From positions 1-6,791 of the forward strand of contig JAUIIF010000246.1 in the NCBI GenBank assembly GCA_030431945.1: DNA of 6,791 nt, read 5' to 3'. This DNA is from Bacteroidia bacterium. Lineage in GTDB: Bacteria; Bacteroidota; Bacteroidia; Chitinophagales; Saprospiraceae. Position numbers and translations under genes: made by a program. Numbering within the stretch: the stretch's first letter is position 1; each line of letters begins with the position of its first letter. The notes under the pieces are model-generated. The model was not told the origin of the DNA, did not search any database, and saw only the letters and a program-made list of their open reading frames with translations. This document shows positions 1 to 6,505 of this stretch, piece by piece.

Positions 1-481
1 TCGTTTCCCGGCGAAAATGATTCCAGTATTCAGCGTTGCCACGCTTACGGGTATAATGGGCCAGGTGGCGGGTTTCAGCAGCCTTCTGGCAAGTCAGACG
101 GGCCATCGCTTTCACCTGCTCCAGTAGTTCCAGGGTTTCCGTAGTGGAGAGCTGCACGTGCTCAGGATAAACATCTTCTTCCTTGCTGAGCTTAGTGGCA
201 ACGGCTTGCTTCACCTTAGATTTAGAAGCCAGAGCAATTAACTTCCCTAACTCCAGGGAGAGATAGTATTCCTGAATCAGCGCCCCTTTTGTTTTAGGGT
301 CACGGGCGTAATCCTTCATCCCTTCCGGCCGCCGGATTCCGTCAGCAAACTGGTAAATGTCTTTCAGCCAATGCCTCACATTACTCTGGTAATGATTGTC
401 ATTGAGCCCGAGGGTACGGTGCAGCTCGGAAGCTTTAATAACCCTGGTCCCTTTTTTACTGATGCGGATGGTAAGATCCAT
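1..481 (-). CDS. AntA/AntB antirepressor-like domain protein (3' end outside window)
   Basis: This reading frame starts with ATG at 481 and stays open to the left edge, giving 160 residues of an incomplete protein. Residues 16-26 (KASELHRTLGL), 36-49 (a W-x-K...Y-x-F-x-DGI stretch) and 71-98 (EYYLSLELGKLIAL followed by SKSKVKQ) follow the order of the AntA/AntB phage antirepressor domain, where an 'ELH..LG' helix, a 'W....F..G.D' turn and a 'Y.L....AK.LA....K....R' helix are typical. In phages such domains counter or mimic repressors. Here there are no phage genes nearby, so a stand-alone regulatory or DNA-associated role is only inferred. I also recall similar uncharacterised proteins in Bacteroidota. 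Residues 112-160 are basic and helical in look, with a possible second domain beyond the edge. It has its own promoter at 505-536 and a palindrome at 554-569. The coding call is firm; the family call is moderate. Confidence 0.72.
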   Translation of the reverse strand, partial: MDLTIRISKKGTRVIKASELHRTLGLNDNHYQSNVRHWLKDIYQFADGIRRPEGMKDYARDPKTKGALIQEYYLSLELGKLIALASKSKVKQAVATKLSKEEDVYPEHVQLSTTETLELLEQVKAMARLTCQKAAETRHLAHYTRKRGNAEYWNHFRRET

Positions 482-504
482 GTTTTAAATTGCTGTTGAT
501 AAAA

Positions 505-536
505 CAAATTTACTTATTGTTGGAATGAAAAGCAAG
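505..536 (-). promoter_or_regulatory. Bacteroidota-type promoter for the antirepressor-like gene
   Basis: Read on the minus strand, TAAATTTG (505-512) matches the Bacteroidota -7 consensus TAnnTTTG exactly. CTTG (533-536) lies 20 bases further upstream, the expected spacing for the -33 TTTG element with one mismatch. The -7 box ends about 23 bases before the ATG at 481, implying a short leader. The setting is AT-rich. This is pattern matching only; no transcript start was measured. Confidence 0.6.
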
Positions 537-553
537 TTTAAAACAAAATATTT

Positions 554-569
554 TTCACTTTTAAGTGAA
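554..569. promoter_or_regulatory. Perfect palindrome, possible operator
   Basis: TTCACTT (554-560) and AAGTGAA (563-569) are exact inverted copies separated by TT. The palindrome sits about 18 bases upstream of the -33 element of the promoter at 505-536. That position and symmetry suit a dimeric regulator. It has no GC-rich stem and no gene end next to it, so a terminator is unlikely. The operator role is inference. Confidence 0.4.
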
Positions 570-763
570 TAATTTTACATTGACAACGCTTTATGTAGCT
601 TTGTAACTTAAATGGTGTCATTAAAGGATGCTGGGTTTGGGGTGCTAAAACAAAGTAGCCGCCATATATAGCTGGGGAAAAGCCCTGGGGAGCTGACGGA
701 CCGACCTTTTTTGTTTGAAATGTAATTCCGGGGGTTACCCTTCCTCTGCGCCTGCGGCATTGG

Positions 764-783
764 CCGGCACCTGCGGCCGCGCC
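764..783 (+). repeat. 20-bp GC-rich dispersed repeat, copy 1
   Basis: The word ccggcacctgcggccgcgcc occurs here, and its exact reverse complement occurs at 3081-3100. Both copies lie in gaps just downstream of minus-strand genes (ends at 825 and 3136). A related word, cgcctgcgg, precedes this copy at 749-757. Bases 762-766 and 774-778 (ggccg/cggcc) could pair as a small hairpin. The placement suggests a role at transcript ends, or simply a genome-wide intergenic repeat. Confidence 0.65.
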
Positions 784-824
784 CCATACCCTGACCTGTA
801 AAGAAGGGGTAAAAGATTACGGCT

Positions 825-1532
825 CTATTTGGCCTTCTGGTCCGGGGAGGTCTCTGCTTCGATCATCTTAAACCACCACCAGACCAGGAGTGCTGTATCC
901 CCCTGATAGTCCTGTTCCCGCAGGGCGTTTCGGTAAGCTTCCATCACTGCCTCATCCTGCGTCAGAAAGTTCCGCAGGGTTTTCAGCAGCTTGGTGTAGC
1001 GCGGGAAGTCTGCCGCGGGCGGGACATCCTTTGCCCCCAGCCGGGCGCAGATCAGCATCAGCGTTGAGGTAGCGTAAGGGGCGTAGATTTCCGGGTACTG
1101 CCCCGCCAGGTAGAGGGAGATCATGTTGTAGTCATCATCGTGATAATGACTGGGCGTTTTGTCTTTCGGGCGCTCGTCGCGGTAGCGATTGAACAGCTCG
1201 TTGATGTAAAAAACAAAACGTTGGATACGGCCTTCCAGCTGGCGGTCTTCGCTGAAGAGGTCGCGAAAGGCTTCGCGGACAAAGTCCGGTTCCCATTCCA
1301 TCAGTTTCAGCATGGCCCGCTTGGGGTCGTAGCCACCGCGGCGGTAGTGCCGGCGGTTGGTCTTGGAATCCAGGGCCAGGTCGTAGCTGGCCGCCAGGTC
1401 CTTGGCTTCTACGTTAAAGTGTGTCTGCCAATTTTTCTGGGTCTCCCAGAGCGGGAGATAAGCCAGGGCTTCCTCCGTCGTCAGCCACTTAGGGAATTCA
1501 GCCAGGTATGCCTTGATCTTGGGAACTTGCAT
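825..1532 (-). CDS. McrB N-terminal-domain-like protein, stand-alone (235 aa)
   Basis: A soluble 235-residue protein starting with ATG at 1532 and ending in TAG. It has no signal peptide or membrane segment. Residues 69-106 (DP-x-R-A-M-L-x(8)-V-R-x-A-F-R-D-L-F-x-E, then ERIQ-like GRIQRF) and 129-153 (HYHDDDYNMISLYLA, then QYPEIYAPY) resemble, from memory, the N-terminal region found ahead of the AAA+ GTPase module in Bacteroidota McrB-like restriction proteins. Residues 178-190 (RYTKLLKTLRNFL) would fit the end of that region. No Walker A or B motif is present here or in the readthrough frame, so this is the domain alone: an orphan, a truncated relic, or a separate adaptor. It lies 99 bases after rocD on the same strand with a hairpin between, so co-transcription is uncertain. 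I saw no TAnnTTTG box before it. The C-terminal end is unusually Trp-rich (VWWWF at 217-221). The gene is clearly real; the family link is moderate and the function unknown. Confidence 0.7.
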   Translation of the reverse strand: MQVPKIKAYLAEFPKWLTTEEALAYLPLWETQKNWQTHFNVEAKDLAASYDLALDSKTNRRHYRRGGYDPKRAMLKLMEWEPDFVREAFRDLFSEDRQLEGRIQRFVFYINELFNRYRDERPKDKTPSHYHDDDYNMISLYLAGQYPEIYAPYATSTLMLICARLGAKDVPPAADFPRYTKLLKTLRNFLTQDEAVMEAYRNALREQDYQGDTALLVWWWFKMIEAETSPDQKAK

Positions 1533-1600
1533 TGGTGGGGGTTAGAAAACGGAAAGCCTTTTTAGCCGGGAAATTGTCGGGAATAAGTTGTTGAAAGCCG

Positions 1601-1622
1601 GGGCCGGCTCATTTGCCGGCCC
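1601..1622 (-). terminator. Hairpin after rocD, possible terminator
   Basis: gggccggc (1601-1608) and gccggccc (1615-1622) pair perfectly over 8 bp around a tcattt loop. The hairpin begins about 10 bases past the rocD stop codon on the minus strand. The following minus-strand bases (GGCTTTCAACAAC) lack a long T run, so it may be a weak terminator or an attenuating or RNA-stabilising stem. Confidence 0.5.
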
Positions 1623-1631
1623 TGAGGCATA

Positions 1632-2927
1632 CTACAGTTTGGCGGCAAAGTCCTGAGCCACCCCGGCAATAATATCACAGGCTTCCCCTAATTCCTTTTC
1701 CGTAATCACCAGGGGCGGCGCGAAGCGAATGATGTTTCCGTGGGTGGGTTTGGCCAGCAGTCCGCTTGCGGCCAGGGCCATGCAAAAATTCCAGGCGGTT
1801 TTGCTGTCCGGGCTGTCGTTGATAATGATGGCATTGAGGAGTCCTTTACCTCTTACCAGGCTTAGCAACTGGGGGTACTTGTCGACCAGTTCCTGCATAC
1901 GGGCCCGGAAAATGTGACCCAGCGCGCGGGCATTCTGCGTTAGTTTTTCATCAATGATTACTTCCAGGGCCTCGCGGGCAACGGCGCAGGCGACGGGGTT
2001 GCCACCAAAGGTACTGCCGTGCTGGCCGGGTTGGATCACCTCCATGATGTCATTATCGGCCAGTACCGCCGATACCGGGTAGGTGCCTCCGGAAAGGGCT
2101 TTGCCGAGAATGAGAATGTCCGGGCGGAGATAGGTGGCCGGCTGGCGCTCGCAGTGGCCCTGGCAGGTGCAGTCGCCACAAACGCGGAGCAGGCCGCCGG
2201 TACGGCCAATGCCGGTCTGGATTTCATCGGCAATGAAAAGCACCTTGTGTTCCTTACACGCGTCCCGGACTGCCGCGAGGTAGCCGTCTTCCGGCACAAA
2301 GACGCCGGCCTCTCCCTGGATGGGCTCCACCAAAACCCCGGCGATGGTCGCCGGATCATTGGCCAGGGCCGCACGCATCGCCGCGGCATCTCCGTAAGGC
2401 ACACTCTCAAAACCGGGCGTGTAAGGACCAAAACTACCCTTGGCATCCGGATCGGAGCTGAAGGAGATGATGGTGGTGGTCCGACCGTGAAAATTCTGGC
2501 CACAAACGATGATGCGGGCCTGGTTGGCCGGAATCCCTTTTTTCTCGTATCCCCACTTGCGGCAAATCTTTATCGCCGTTTCCACCGCTTCGGCGCCGGT
2601 ATTCATCGGCAGTACTTTATCAAACCGGAAGTAATCCGTCAGGTACTTTTCGTATTCACCGAGCTGGTCGTTGTGGAAGGCCCGGCTCGTCAGGGTAAGT
2701 TTACGGCTCTGGGCTACCATGACGTCGATGATCCGGGGGTGGCAATGCGCCTGGTTCACGGCAGAGTAGGCACTCAGAAAATCGAAATATCGCTTGCCTT
2801 CCACGTCCCACACGTAGCAACCCCGGCCCTCACTGAGCACAACGGGAAGGGGATGGTAATTATGCGCACCGTGGAGGTCTTCTAAGGCAATGAAGTAAGC
2901 GGGGGAGGTGGTGGTATTTGTGGTCAT
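1632..2927 (-). CDS. rocD: Ornithine aminotransferase with a four-cysteine insertion
   Basis: This is a PLP-dependent class III aminotransferase (431 aa, cytoplasmic) that transfers the delta-amino group of ornithine to 2-oxoglutarate, giving glutamate-5-semialdehyde and glutamate for arginine breakdown and proline synthesis. Visible landmarks are NTGAEAVETAIK (109-120, phosphate-binding loop), NFHGRT (145-150, with R149 matching human R180), VEPIQGEAGV with E206 (human E235), ADEIQTG with D234 (human D263), LGKALSGG with the Schiff-base lysine K276 (human K292), and HGSTFGGNP (303-311). E206-D234 spacing equals the human enzyme's (28), but D234-K276 is 42 instead of 29. The extra 13 residues include Cys250, 253, 255 and 259 (CxxCxCxxxC). 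Such an insert could bind a metal; this is inference. Overall length exceeds the roughly 400 residues usual in bacteria. Start: ATG at 2927, 22 bases after an exact TAnnTTTG box. A hairpin follows the stop. Identification is very secure. Confidence 0.96.
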   Translation of the reverse strand: MTTNTTTSPAYFIALEDLHGAHNYHPLPVVLSEGRGCYVWDVEGKRYFDFLSAYSAVNQAHCHPRIIDVMVAQSRKLTLTSRAFHNDQLGEYEKYLTDYFRFDKVLPMNTGAEAVETAIKICRKWGYEKKGIPANQARIIVCGQNFHGRTTTIISFSSDPDAKGSFGPYTPGFESVPYGDAAAMRAALANDPATIAGVLVEPIQGEAGVFVPEDGYLAAVRDACKEHKVLFIADEIQTGIGRTGGLLRVCGDCTCQGHCERQPATYLRPDILILGKALSGGTYPVSAVLADNDIMEVIQPGQHGSTFGGNPVACAVAREALEVIIDEKLTQNARALGHIFRARMQELVDKYPQLLSLVRGKGLLNAIIINDSPDSKTAWNFCMALAASGLLAKPTHGNIIRFAPPLVITEKELGEACDIIAGVAQDFAAKL

Positions 2928-2949
2928 GATTTGGTCTGGCTTTACCAGG

Positions 2950-2957
2950 CAAAGATA
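2950..2957 (-). promoter_or_regulatory. -7 promoter element of rocD
   Basis: TATCTTTG on the minus strand matches the Bacteroidota -7 consensus TAnnTTTG exactly and lies 22 bases before the rocD ATG, the same placement as the promoter at 505-536. I found no good TTTG -33 element at 19-21 bases, so the upstream half is weak or activator-dependent. Confidence 0.55.
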
Positions 2958-3043
2958 GTGGCAAGACCGATAGTGGCTAGGAAATGGCTAAATAGTTAGC
3001 CTGCGGAAATCCGAACGGGAAGGAAGCGTCATCAGGGAGGTCG

Positions 3044-3100
3044 CCGGCACCTCTTGCAAAGATGATGGGAGGAGGCAGCAGGCGCGGCCGCAGGTGCCGG
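3044..3100. repeat. Inverted repeat holding copy 2 of the 20-bp GC-rich word
   Basis: ccggcacct (3044-3052) and aggtgccgg (3092-3100) are exact inverted 9-mers 39 bases apart. Bases 3081-3100 are the exact reverse complement of the word at 764-783. The element lies between the stop of the secreted Tiki-fold gene (3136) and the rocD promoter (2957), so it could form a long stem that ends or insulates transcription. There is no T run to make it a classical terminator. Confidence 0.6.
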
Positions 3101-3135
3101 GGGAAAGCATAAATAAGCGCAGGCAGGGAAGACCT

Positions 3136-4359
3136 TTACCTTACCATTATTTTTCCGACAAACTGTTCCCCTCCTGCGGCCGTGACCAACAACCGGTAGG
3201 CTCCCGGTGCAAGCGCCAACACCGGTGCGGCCTTTTTACTGATTTCTACCACATCCCTTGGCACCACTACCGCGATGTCATCGTCCACTCCGTACGCCTG
3301 CAGCACGTAGGGGCCTGGTACCGTCAGGTGGGCAAGGTCGATTTGTACGGGGACTTGACCGTGAGCAAAAACATAGTCCGGGCGGCCGTATCGATAAACT
3401 GTCCGGGGGTGAAAAACATACCGGTCGAACCACCGCACTTCGTCATTGAAATTCCAGGATTCTCCGCTTTTATTTATGTAAACGGAGGGCGCACTGACCG
3501 CAGAAGACTGGTATTCATAGCGTTCCAGCTCCCGCCGGCTCATTTCCCGGAAATGCGTCTGGTTGATGGTTAGTGGATTTAAACCCGTAGTGTCAGCCAA
3601 CCGCTGCGCCATGGCTTTTTCCCAGCGGCCGCCCAGCACGCCCTCGTTGGCGTGAGAGTAGCCGACGTGCAGAAGGTACTTCCCTTCAGGATGATCCTGG
3701 CGGTAGGCCATGATGTTGCGCATCTGCCCGAGCTCGCGGGCCCTGGGGCCATCATGGCCCATGGATTCATAGCCAAAAACGGTAAAACCAATGCTTTTAG
3801 CTGCTACGACCATCGCGGCAAAACCGGGGTCGCGGGTGTAATACCCTCCATTGAGAGGGAAGTAGTGGCCAGTGGCCAGCAAGGAATCAACGGAAGCATG
3901 AGCCGCGAGGGTCTCCAGTCCGAAATGCCGGTACCCCCGGTCATAAAGACCTTGCAACAGCTGACGCGTAAACACCCGGTGCCGGGGCTCATGGTGCGCT
4001 TCGTTGATGATGACGATCTCGTGTTCCGCTGCGTCTTTCAGCAAGGCAGGAAGGGCGGGGACAGGGCGAAAATTGTCCCGGAAATTTTCGAACCGAGCCG
4101 TATCCATGCCCATTACCCGGGCGTGGATGTCCATAGCTTCCGTGGCAGCTTGGGCGTGGCCAGCAAAAGACAGCCAGTTACCCGTCAGGCTGAGGTTGTA
4201 ATCATCCCGGGAGGTATCCCGGGCGTAGGCAGCGGAAGGATAAGGCGTTTCCCACAACTGATAACTGACCGTAATCGTGTCAAAAACAGGTGTCAGAATT
4301 TGTTGCGCGGGCAGCCGGACTGCCGCTAGTAGAAATATAATTAAGCAGGTGATTCTCAT
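3136..4359 (-). CDS. Secreted Tiki-fold (EreA/ChaN-like) protein
   Basis: The frame could extend to a TTG at 4386, but ATG at 4359 gives a textbook signal peptide: MRIT, a hydrophobic run (CLIIFLLAAV), then RLPAQ|Q, the typical Bacteroidota cleavage setting. The 407-residue precursor is therefore probably exported. There is no lipobox, so a periplasmic or secreted product is likely. Motifs fit the Tiki/TraB/EreA/ChaN superfamily: VIINEAHHEPRHR (residues 115-128, the conserved GExH-type pair E120/H122), YRHFGLE (143-149) and LLHVGYSHANEG (229-240). These enzymes and binding proteins use the Glu/His residues for hydrolysis or for ligand or metal binding; the substrate here is unknown. The last 70 or so residues look like a small beta domain (a proline-aspartate 'VPRDVVEI' strand, then LAPGAYRLLV). 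This resembles the end of a type IX sorting domain but lacks its usual start, so I do not call it one. It is divergent from the plus-strand gene at 4676. No TAnnTTTG box was seen upstream. Confidence 0.8.
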   Translation of the reverse strand: MRITCLIIFLLAAVRLPAQQILTPVFDTITVSYQLWETPYPSAAYARDTSRDDYNLSLTGNWLSFAGHAQAATEAMDIHARVMGMDTARFENFRDNFRPVPALPALLKDAAEHEIVIINEAHHEPRHRVFTRQLLQGLYDRGYRHFGLETLAAHASVDSLLATGHYFPLNGGYYTRDPGFAAMVVAAKSIGFTVFGYESMGHDGPRARELGQMRNIMAYRQDHPEGKYLLHVGYSHANEGVLGGRWEKAMAQRLADTTGLNPLTINQTHFREMSRRELERYEYQSSAVSAPSVYINKSGESWNFNDEVRWFDRYVFHPRTVYRYGRPDYVFAHGQVPVQIDLAHLTVPGPYVLQAYGVDDDIAVVVPRDVVEISKKAAPVLALAPGAYRLLVTAAGGEQFVGKIMVR

Positions 4360-4675
4360 GCTCAGCCAGATGCAGAGACGGGGCAATTTGGTGGTCCGGG
4401 ATTGTAGACCATCTCCAGGCCCGACCTCCGTAGCGGCTCGCTGGTCGCAGCGCTGTCATCTTGCTCCTTCGGTTACCGACCGCCAGCTGGCCCGGTCGTC
4501 CGGCCTTCAGTTTACCTGAGCGTCAGACCCGGTAACAGCAAGGGGGCGCTGCCACTCTTACGGAATAAATGTTCCATAGTTTTTAAAGTCAGCGCGATTT
4601 CCGTAACCTTTACTCCACATTCCGGGAATTCCTGATCAATAGAATGCTTCCACTAGCTTTACCAAAATATAAGAT
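4360..4675. other. Divergent intergenic region with potential RNA structure
   Basis: This 316-base gap separates the divergent secreted-protein and pentapeptide genes, so it must hold both promoters. Bases 4384-4520 are GC-rich; 4560-4675 are AT-richer. I found no exact TAnnTTTG box for either gene; TAGCTTTA (4654-4661), 15 bases before the ATG at 4676, is one mismatch away. The middle contains complementary words in hairpin order: cagcg/cgctg (4449-4453, 4547-4551), cttgct/agcaag (4460-4465, 4537-4542) and gttacc/ggtaac (4472-4477, 4531-4536). Inside these lies a 6-bp stem, cgaccg/cggtcg (4477-4482, 4493-4498). No convincing gene is seen. Confidence 0.5.
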
Positions 4676-6370
4676 ATGTGTCGCCATCAGTATACAACGC
4701 CCGTTTACGGAGGGTCATCACATTGTGTTTTAGCGAAATATTATGCTGAGAGCGAAGGAAAAAGCCATGAGGACCAACTGCCGGTAGATGATGCAGGCTA
4801 TTGCCTTTTCCATAGTAGTGACCTGAACTGGAAGGCTGAATTTGACTTCCCCGCTATGCTCTTGCAGCTACTGCAGTTGCTGGAAGCTGGAGATGATAAC
4901 TATTACGATTTACGGGGCCTGATTTCAGTAACTGCTCCCGAAAAGGAATTGGTGCTCAGCGATATGATTTTGCGTAAATCATTGAATTTATCGGGGGCTG
5001 TATTTCACCAGCCCTTGAAAATTATCAATTGCCATTTTAAGCAATCCTTATTTCTCGATGAAATCGTTTGTCACGAGGCATTTGTGCTGGAACATTGTCA
5101 GGTTGACGAAAGCTTTACGGCAATCGGAGCCAGTATTTTTCACCAAAACTTTTACTGTATTGATGTCCGTTTCGGTCAGTTATTTGACCTTAAGGAAGCT
5201 ATTTTTAAAGGGCAAATCAGCTGCTCCGACGTTTCCTTCAACGGCTATACCGTATGGGACAATGCCCAGTACCTCCCCCAGCATTATGCCGTTGCTTATT
5301 TCCGGGCTTCTTTCAGTGGGTACACCACTTTCAACGATACGGTCTGGGCCGGCCCGGTCCATTTTGACGAAATTGCATTTAACGGGGATACCAACTTTAT
5401 CGGAGCAGATTTCCGTAAGGAATTTTACCTCGTCTCACCACGGATAAATGCGAACGTTCGCTTTTCAGGGTACAGTGAAACCGCCAGAATATTTGATCAT
5501 GAGGTGAACATGACCTTAACGGAAAGTAGCTTTATTGATGCAGGACAGCTGCTGTTTGAGCACGCAAATTTGTTGTCGCTGAACCGGGAAGCCAAACACC
5601 AATTACCTCAGCTCAAAGCTAACCGCCAGATCGTACTGGGCGAAGGATGCATCGTTTACCAGGTTGCGTTTCGTAGAAGCTATCCGTTTGCGGCACTGAA
5701 TGCTGTTTTCCTGGAAGACCTGACCCAGACTATCCGCCAGTATTTTATCAGAAAAATTGGCAGGCACTATGAGGTGGTTTTTGCGGAGCAGGATGATCAG
5801 TTGGTGGTTACCTTCTATACTGATGATTACGTATCCGAAGCAGATTTCCGCAAGGAAGAAGTAGCAGTCATCAGAAATCTGCGTGCCAGATCTGGGAGGG
5901 ATACCACGCCCCTGGAAAATGTTTTGCAGGAAAAGTTCGCCTGGCAGTTACGGCAGGCCATCGATAACACCGTTAAAGGTTATCTGCAACCAGAGGTTTT
6001 GCAGGATATATTTTCCAAAACAGAAATATCACTGCTGTTGTCAGGAAGCAGCATTGAAAGAATTACCGCAAATAATCTGGTGATCCAGGAGGTTCGCGAA
6101 AGTACCATCTACGTTGATCGGCTTCAGCAATTGCCTAATGACCCGATTTTCTCCCTCAATGAACCGCAGTTCAACCATTTAAAAGCGGAATTGCTTAAGC
6201 TACAAGCCGGACAGTGGGAAGACCTGGAAAACTTGCTGTCGGACATTAAAAACGAAGTGGTAAGTAAAGATCGCCTGGCTCCGTTTTTAGCCGAAACCGG
6301 TATCGGAATTGCCAATAATTTAAGCGCCGGCGTACTGTTTCTGGTCCTGGAGCGCTTGCTGTTGGGGTAG
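4676..6370 (+). CDS. Pentapeptide-repeat protein with N-terminal Cys/His motif and unrecognised C-terminal half
   Basis: A 564-residue, probably cytoplasmic protein with no signal peptide. ATG at 4676 follows an in-frame TAA by three bases and is the only usable ATG before residue 61, so the start is secure. Domains in order: (1) residues 1-50, with C2, H4, C17 and YCLFH (C43, H46), resemble a short metal-binding finger seen ahead of some pentapeptide proteins; (2) a Leu-rich linker (58-72); (3) residues about 80-300, degenerate pentapeptide repeats with an aromatic or Leu every fifth position (for example LNLSGAVF at 103-110, FSGYTTFND at 213-221, FNGDTNFIGADF at 235-246), expected to fold as a right-handed square beta-helix; (4) about 318-485, an alpha/beta-looking region I do not recognise; (5) 495-564, helical, ending in a hydrophobic segment (542-564). 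Pentapeptide helices usually act as binding or scaffold surfaces, not enzymes. By eye it is less GC-rich than its neighbours, which hints at transfer. No partner gene is adjacent in an operon. The gene is certain; the role is unknown. Confidence 0.85.
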   Translation: MCRHQYTTPVYGGSSHCVLAKYYAESEGKSHEDQLPVDDAGYCLFHSSDLNWKAEFDFPAMLLQLLQLLEAGDDNYYDLRGLISVTAPEKELVLSDMILRKSLNLSGAVFHQPLKIINCHFKQSLFLDEIVCHEAFVLEHCQVDESFTAIGASIFHQNFYCIDVRFGQLFDLKEAIFKGQISCSDVSFNGYTVWDNAQYLPQHYAVAYFRASFSGYTTFNDTVWAGPVHFDEIAFNGDTNFIGADFRKEFYLVSPRINANVRFSGYSETARIFDHEVNMTLTESSFIDAGQLLFEHANLLSLNREAKHQLPQLKANRQIVLGEGCIVYQVAFRRSYPFAALNAVFLEDLTQTIRQYFIRKIGRHYEVVFAEQDDQLVVTFYTDDYVSEADFRKEEVAVIRNLRARSGRDTTPLENVLQEKFAWQLRQAIDNTVKGYLQPEVLQDIFSKTEISLLLSGSSIERITANNLVIQEVRESTIYVDRLQQLPNDPIFSLNEPQFNHLKAELLKLQAGQWEDLENLLSDIKNEVVSKDRLAPFLAETGIGIANNLSAGVLFLVLERLLLG

Positions 6371-6403
6371 TCCAGGTCAAAGCCGGCCCGTCTACCTTAC
6401 AAC

Positions 6404-6439
6404 AGCGGGTAGCAGGCGTCACCGCGCCTGCTACCCGCT
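6404..6439. terminator. Perfect 15-bp hairpin between convergent genes
   Basis: agcgggtagcaggcg (6404-6418) and cgcctgctacccgct (6425-6439) are exact inverted repeats around a six-base loop. The hairpin lies 34 bases past the pentapeptide gene stop and 66 bases past the convergent carboxypeptidase stop, so it probably serves both. There is no T run on either side, so termination would be non-canonical. It shares the word agcaggcg with 3077-3084, next to the dispersed repeat. Confidence 0.6.
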
Positions 6440-6505
6440 ACCGCATTAGAATTGGCGGTGGTTGGCGGTCCGAACCCTCCGGTTCTGAGCAGCCAATCTT
6501 GGTCC

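Larger units (their letters stand above)
482..824. other. Intergenic region, AT-rich half and GC-rich half
   Basis: This 343-base gap lies between two minus-strand genes. Bases 482-610 are AT-rich and hold the promoter and palindrome of the antirepressor-like gene. Bases 720-790 are GC-rich and hold the 20-bp dispersed repeat. A -7-like word TAGCTTTG on the plus strand (596-603) could start a transcript into the gap, but the only frame I see after it is 19 codons long (ATG at 612) and unconvincing. Reading through the TAG at 825 gives about 30 codons to a TAA in the minus frame, with no ATPase motif, so no lost gene extension is visible. Confidence 0.6.

Noticed and set aside
612..671. 19-codon plus-strand frame in the left intergenic gap
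   Set aside because: It is too short, with no ribosome binding site and no peptide feature to support translation.
1140..1565. Plus-strand open frame of 141 codons opposite the McrB-N-like gene
   Set aside because: The minus-strand frame gives a balanced, family-like protein; this one is its antisense shadow.
2019..2885. Plus-strand open frame of 288 codons inside rocD
   Set aside because: It lies wholly antisense to a secure aminotransferase and resembles no protein family; long antisense frames are common in GC-rich genes.
3136..3350. Type IX secretion sorting domain at the C-terminus of the Tiki-fold protein
   Set aside because: Only the last strand (APGAYRLLV to the basic end) looks similar; the usual VYPNP-type opening is missing.
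3652..4329. Plus-strand open frame of 225 codons opposite the secreted Tiki-fold gene
   Set aside because: The minus-strand frame has a signal peptide and family motifs; this one has neither.
4360..4386. N-terminal extension of the secreted protein to a TTG start
   Set aside because: The codon at 4386 is TTG, and the ATG at 4359 gives a better signal peptide with no need for nine extra residues.
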